NCBI GenBank assembly: GCA_003650255.1
Contig: QMOP01000054.1
Span: forward strand, 1 to 8,154
Direction of reading: 5' to 3'
DNA length: 8,154 nt
From: Caldisericota bacterium
Lineage (GTDB): Bacteria > CG03 > B21-G15
Part shown: piece after piece, positions 5,314-8,154 of the stretch
Position numbering within the stretch: the stretch's first letter is position 1
How the letters are laid out: every line of letters begins with the position of its first letter
The notes under the pieces: generated by a model
What the model saw: the letters and a program-made list of their open reading frames with translations, nothing else
What the model was told of the DNA's origin: nothing
Database searches by the model: none
Position numbers and translations under genes: made by a program

Positions 5314-5929
5314 TTTCCTCTTTTGATAAAAGGTTAATCAAACCGGTAATACTTTTTTCCAGATTGTTGATAATAAAATCCACTTTTTTTGCAAGATGGT
5401 TATGAAGAAATAATGCCGGAATAGCCACTATCAAACCTGATTGTGTGGTAATTAAACTCTGAGATATTCCTTTTGCCAGGGACTGGGGATCTCCTGTTCC
5501 AAAAAGATTTATTGTGGTGAATGTGGAAACCATACCACCTACTGTACCCAGAAGACCTAAGAGAGGTGAAATCTGGGCCAAGGTTGAGATTGTGGGAAGA
5601 TGCTCATCTAACTCAGGATATTTTTCATGAAAAATCTGCCTTGCTATCCTCTGCAGTCTCTCCTTCCCTTTACTTCCATTTTCCAGAATCCTCTTTACTC
5701 CTTCTGCAACTGAATCCTGAAATTTTTCACAGATTTTTATTGCCTCCTTTTTATTCCTTTCCTTAATCAATCTAAAAATATCATTAAAGAACTCTTCATA
5801 ATCAATATCTTTTTTCCTTAAATAAAGATACTTTTCAATTATCAACATCCAGACCACAATGGATACAATTATTATGGGAAGCATAACCGGTCCACCACAG
5901 ATTATGGTTTCAAAAATAGATTTAAACAT
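5306..5929 (-). CDS. exbB: ExbB-type motor protein (second MotA/TolQ/ExbB of the cluster)
   Basis: A 207-residue inner-membrane protein. It has a first membrane helix at about 13-34 (GGPVMLPIIIVSIVV), a long cytoplasmic loop, and helices 2 and 3 at about 113-140 and 156-178. The family core is clear: SPLLGLLGTVGGMVSTF (121-137), GDPQSLAKGISQSLITT (146-162) and GLIVAIPALFLHNHL (165-179). ExbB pentamers enclose the ExbD dimer and form the proton-driven motor. It aligns along its whole length with the C-terminal half of the adjacent TtpC, so the two are paralogues. The TonB2-type layout, with TtpC upstream and ExbB short, indicates this is the ExbB2 equivalent. The ATG overlaps the ttpC stop by 8 nt. 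Confidence 0.94.
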   Translation of the reverse strand: MFKSIFETIICGGPVMLPIIIVSIVVWMLIIEKYLYLRKKDIDYEEFFNDIFRLIKERNKKEAIKICEKFQDSVAEGVKRILENGSKGKERLQRIARQIFHEKYPELDEHLPTISTLAQISPLLGLLGTVGGMVSTFTTINLFGTGDPQSLAKGISQSLITTQSGLIVAIPALFLHNHLAKKVDFIINNLEKSITGLINLLSKEENE

Positions 5930-7283
5930 CAGGTAATGAATTTATCAGTTTAACTGCATTCTTTTCTAAATCCTCAGCAATTTTCTCTGCCTTATTGGAA
6001 AGATGGTTATGCAGAAGTAGAGCAGGAATAGCAATAATCAATCCGAATTCTGTGGTAATTAAAGCCTCTGAAATTCCACCAGCCAGAAGCCTTGGGTCTC
6101 CTCCTCCGTGATAGGTTATTATATGAAATGTGGTAATCATTCCGCTCACTGTTCCCAGGAGCCCTAAAAGCGGTGCTATTCCAGCCAGTACAGCAATGGT
6201 GGAAAGATTTTTTGTGAGTCGTGGAATCTCTTCAAGATGCTGTTCATGAAGCATCTCTTCCACAATCTTCCTTCCCTTGTGATGCTCCCTTAATCCCACC
6301 CTTAACATCCTTGCCACAGGACCCGGAGTCATCTCGCATAATTTTATTGCCTCATCTTTTTTATGATCACTTTCAAGTTTTAAAACCTCTTCCATCAATT
6401 TATCAGCATTGATATATTCCCGCCGGAAGAAAAGGAGTCTTTCTATTGCCATTATTATTATTGTGAGGGCAACCAGTGTTAAGGGTATCATCACCGGACC
6501 ACCTTTTACAAACCAGCCCAAAAATCCCATTTTTTCTTTCTCTTTTCTCAATTTTGTCCCCTGAGTCACATCAACAGGTATTTTTAAAATTCTTTCCCCT
6601 CCTTTTTCCAGTGTTTGAAAAATATTACACAAATCCTTTTTCAGAGATGATTTTATATTCTTATTCCATAAATAAACTGCTCTATCCCCTTTTATTCTTT
6701 TTTCCAGAATTGCCACCTCTCCTTCCCTGGATTTATACACAGAAAATATTCCTCCTATCTTTAAAATTTTAACATCTCTCCCACTAATGTTACCTGAATA
6801 AACCTCTGAACTCTCTCCCAGTAATACTTCTTTTTTAAGAAACTCAAAAAATCCTGGGATATCCTTAATTGAAGATAACTTTTTCAACCTCTCTTTTTTA
6901 TGAAATGGAGGCAGGTTTTCTATTTTCTCTTTCATTTCATCAATTTTCTCCATTAAAAAATCCCTGACTTCTTTCTCTTTTTCCTCAAGTTCACTACATT
7001 CCTCCTTGATTTTTTCTTTTTCTGATTTCAGGTTATCCAGTTCTTCCTCTATCTTAAATTTTTCTGTCTTTAATTCCATTAATTTATCTTCCAGAGAATA
7101 TATTTTCATTTCCAGGGATTTAAGTTTATTATAATTTGCTATCTTATCATTCACCCTCTCTATCCTCTCCTGTCTCAACTCCTCTTTCAATTTACTGAGT
7201 TCTTCCAGTTTTTCCCTTATATCAGCCAGAACAGGTTTATAAAAACAGAGGAGAATCACAAAAAGAATAAATTTTCTACTCAT
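5922..7283 (-). CDS. ttpC: TtpC-like protein: periplasmic coiled coil fused to an ExbB domain
   Basis: A 453-residue fusion. Residues 1-20 are a signal peptide (FILFVILLCFYKPVLA, cleavage before D21). About 22-122 form a long charged coiled coil. About 123-240 form a globular module. Residues 252-450 are a complete ExbB/TolQ domain with helices at about 264-286, 362-388 and 404-427, and core PLLGLLGTVSGMITTF (371-386), GDPRLLAGGISEALITT (395-411) and GLIIAIPALLLHNHL (414-428). This is the architecture of TtpC, the additional protein of the Vibrio TonB2 system, needed there for TonB2-dependent iron transport. The N-terminal module resembles the neighbouring DUF3450 protein: PPFHKKERLKKL (125-136), KIGGIFSVYKSREGE (175-189), KKDLC (215-219) and ILKIPV (232-237) all have counterparts. 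E412 replaces the residue after the conserved TT pair (Gln in the partner ExbB). The ATG overlaps the DUF3450 stop by 8 nt. Confidence 0.92.
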   Translation of the reverse strand: MSRKFILFVILLCFYKPVLADIREKLEELSKLKEELRQERIERVNDKIANYNKLKSLEMKIYSLEDKLMELKTEKFKIEEELDNLKSEKEKIKEECSELEEKEKEVRDFLMEKIDEMKEKIENLPPFHKKERLKKLSSIKDIPGFFEFLKKEVLLGESSEVYSGNISGRDVKILKIGGIFSVYKSREGEVAILEKRIKGDRAVYLWNKNIKSSLKKDLCNIFQTLEKGGERILKIPVDVTQGTKLRKEKEKMGFLGWFVKGGPVMIPLTLVALTIIIMAIERLLFFRREYINADKLMEEVLKLESDHKKDEAIKLCEMTPGPVARMLRVGLREHHKGRKIVEEMLHEQHLEEIPRLTKNLSTIAVLAGIAPLLGLLGTVSGMITTFHIITYHGGGDPRLLAGGISEALITTEFGLIIAIPALLLHNHLSNKAEKIAEDLEKNAVKLINSLPDV

Positions 7284-8040
7284 CTTTCAAACATACTGGA
7301 AATTTTAAAAGTTCCGGTATCCTTCTTCCTTCTAAAATCTCTATTGCCTTTTTTATATTCTTCCTGCAATGCGAACATAGATCTTTTTTCCATTTTCCAT
7401 TTAACCATCTTCCATACTCCTCTCCATCATTTGTGCGATAAAATAGAATTATTTTTCCTATCCTTACAAACTTCGCTTTCTTAATCTCTCCTTTTTCTGT
7501 CTCTATTTCTTCAGAGTAAAGTTCACTGTTATAGGATAAATCTATTTCACTCTTGAAATAATAATAGATCTCCTGCAATGAATCCATTATTTCCATCTCT
7601 TCTAACCGCTCATTAAAATCATCAAGTTTCTGAACCCTTTCTTCCTTGTAAAAAGGAATTCCTGAATCTATATTCTTCTTTAACCAGAGAGAATTTTCTA
7701 AGAGAACCCCTTTTAAACTTGAAAAATAATTTTTGATTTTATCTCTCCTTTCCATTAAAAACTTTATCTCTTTTTTTGTATCAACTATCTCTCTGTTTAA
7801 AGATATGATTTCTTTCTCCAGACGGTCAATATTACTCTCCAGAGTTTTTATTCTCTCCTCCATACTCTTTATTGCCTGAAGAGATTGATCCTTTTCTTTT
7901 TGATGCTGCCTTTTCTCCTCCTCTAAAAGTTTTCGGGTCCTTTCTATATCCTCTTTAATTCTTCCTAATCTCCCTGCATTTATTGAAGAAGAAAAGAAAA
8001 TTATTATCCCGATAATAAAAACTAATTTTATTTTACACAC
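7276..8040 (-). CDS. DUF3450 periplasmic coiled-coil protein of the TonB2-type system
   Basis: The 254-residue product has a signal peptide at 1-22 (VFIIGIIIFFSSSINA, cleavage before G23). A heavily charged coiled coil occupies about 25-105, followed by a helical segment with IPFYKEERVQKL (128-139). A C-terminal domain carries RIGKIILFYRTNDGE (193-207), GRW, KKDLC (218-222) and LLKFPV (244-249). These features and the place just upstream of ttpC match DUF3450 (PF11932), found with TonB2-type clusters in Vibrio and Shewanella. Its exact function is unsettled; a periplasmic partner of TtpC is likely. Two cysteines, C222 and C225 (CSHC), lie in the C-terminal domain. The start is GTG at 8040, with AGGA 7 nt before it, overlapping the upstream gene's end by 13 nt. 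It is first of the five visible TonB-system genes. Confidence 0.87.
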   Translation of the reverse strand: MCKIKLVFIIGIIIFFSSSINAGRLGRIKEDIERTRKLLEEEKRQHQKEKDQSLQAIKSMEERIKTLESNIDRLEKEIISLNREIVDTKKEIKFLMERRDKIKNYFSSLKGVLLENSLWLKKNIDSGIPFYKEERVQKLDDFNERLEEMEIMDSLQEIYYYFKSEIDLSYNSELYSEEIETEKGEIKKAKFVRIGKIILFYRTNDGEEYGRWLNGKWKKDLCSHCRKNIKKAIEILEGRRIPELLKFPVCLKDE

Positions 8041-8154
8041 TGCTTCATCCTTTTTATCCTCATATAACGCTCACATTGTTTTAATCTGTCATATCCAAGC
8101 ATTATACCAAGAATAAAATCCTCTTCTTCTGTTAAATTGGACAACAATCTATCT
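8028..8154 (-). CDS. C-terminal fragment of a DUF2023-like protein (cut by window edge)
   Basis: Reading the minus strand from 8153 gives 41 residues before a TAA at 8030-8028, starting DRLLSNLTEEEDFILGIMLG and continuing YDRLKQCERYMRIK. The pattern LTxEEDFILGxxLGYDxxxQCERY is what I recall as the C-terminus of DUF2023 proteins, small proteins often encoded next to a flavodoxin in anaerobes. If so, the operon may begin with flavodoxin and DUF2023, which together with TonB genes would suggest iron limitation as the setting. The frame overlaps the DUF3450 gene by 13 nt, so the two are almost certainly co-transcribed. The family call rests on a short fragment and memory; that it is a real coding end is much surer. 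Confidence 0.65.
   Translation of the reverse strand, partial: DRLLSNLTEEEDFILGIMLGYDRLKQCERYMRIKRMKQCVK

Noticed and set aside
5521..5766. An 81-residue plus-strand open frame inside exbB
   Set aside because: No domain or plausible context, and it lies fully within a strongly supported gene.
6476..6772. A 98-residue plus-strand open frame inside ttpC
   Set aside because: It is Leu/Phe/Ser/Pro-rich, as expected when Lys/Glu-rich coding DNA is read backwards; ttpC on the other strand has clear domains.
1..8154. tRNA, rRNA, CRISPR array, insertion sequence or riboswitch
   Set aside because: I saw no repeat-spacer pattern, transposase or structured RNA signature, and almost all bases are accounted for by coding frames.
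4223..8154. Slightly different base make-up of the TonB operon compared with the left operon, as a sign of transfer
   Set aside because: The impression is slight, and codon choice appears AT-rich in both; it would need counted codon statistics.

Overview
The window is AT-rich (roughly a third G+C by eye) and every gene I can support lies on the minus strand, so transcription runs from high to low coordinates. Genes are packed tightly, often overlapping, with heavy use of Lys, Glu and AGA/AGG arginine codons. The energised outer-membrane transport system implies a didermic (Gram-negative-type) bacterium. The DUF5320 ferredoxin, cysteine desulfidase-like protein and COG1237-type metallohydrolase suggest an anaerobe, probably from a thermophilic or sediment lineage. 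I cannot name the phylum from the sequence.

Right part (8154 to 4304): the C-terminus of a DUF2023-like gene, then a complete TonB energy-transduction operon of the Vibrio TonB2 type: DUF3450 coiled-coil protein, TtpC (periplasmic coiled coil fused to an ExbB domain), ExbB, ExbD and a short TonB. The first three TonB-operon junctions all overlap by exactly 8 nt and the last by 4 nt (ATGA). Together these proteins would use the proton-motive force to drive TonB-dependent receptors, for iron chelates or other scarce nutrients. No receptor is in the window. The N-terminal half of TtpC is visibly a paralogue of the DUF3450 protein beside it.

Middle (4303 to 4223): an 81-nt gap, the only real intergenic space. 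It holds a strong sigma-70-type promoter (TTGACA, 16 nt, TATAAA) with a perfect 12-bp palindrome over the predicted start site. This is the expected operator of the ArsR-family repressor gene that follows. No terminator is visible between tonB and this promoter.

Left part (4222 to 1): an ArsR-led operon of at least eight genes: the ArsR regulator, a Gly/Arg-rich 2x[4Fe-4S] ferredoxin with a DUF5320 N-terminus, a signal-peptide-bearing MBL-fold hydrolase, a 64-residue four-cysteine protein, a DUF4213/DUF364 protein, a short L-cysteine desulfidase-like (UPF0597) protein, a J-domain protein, and the start of a YibE/F-like membrane protein that runs off the window. Neighbouring genes abut or overlap throughout. 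Their shared theme is sulfur, iron-sulfur and metal chemistry under a probably thiol- or metal-sensing repressor. I do not recognise this combination as a described pathway, and it is the best candidate here for an uncharacterised system.
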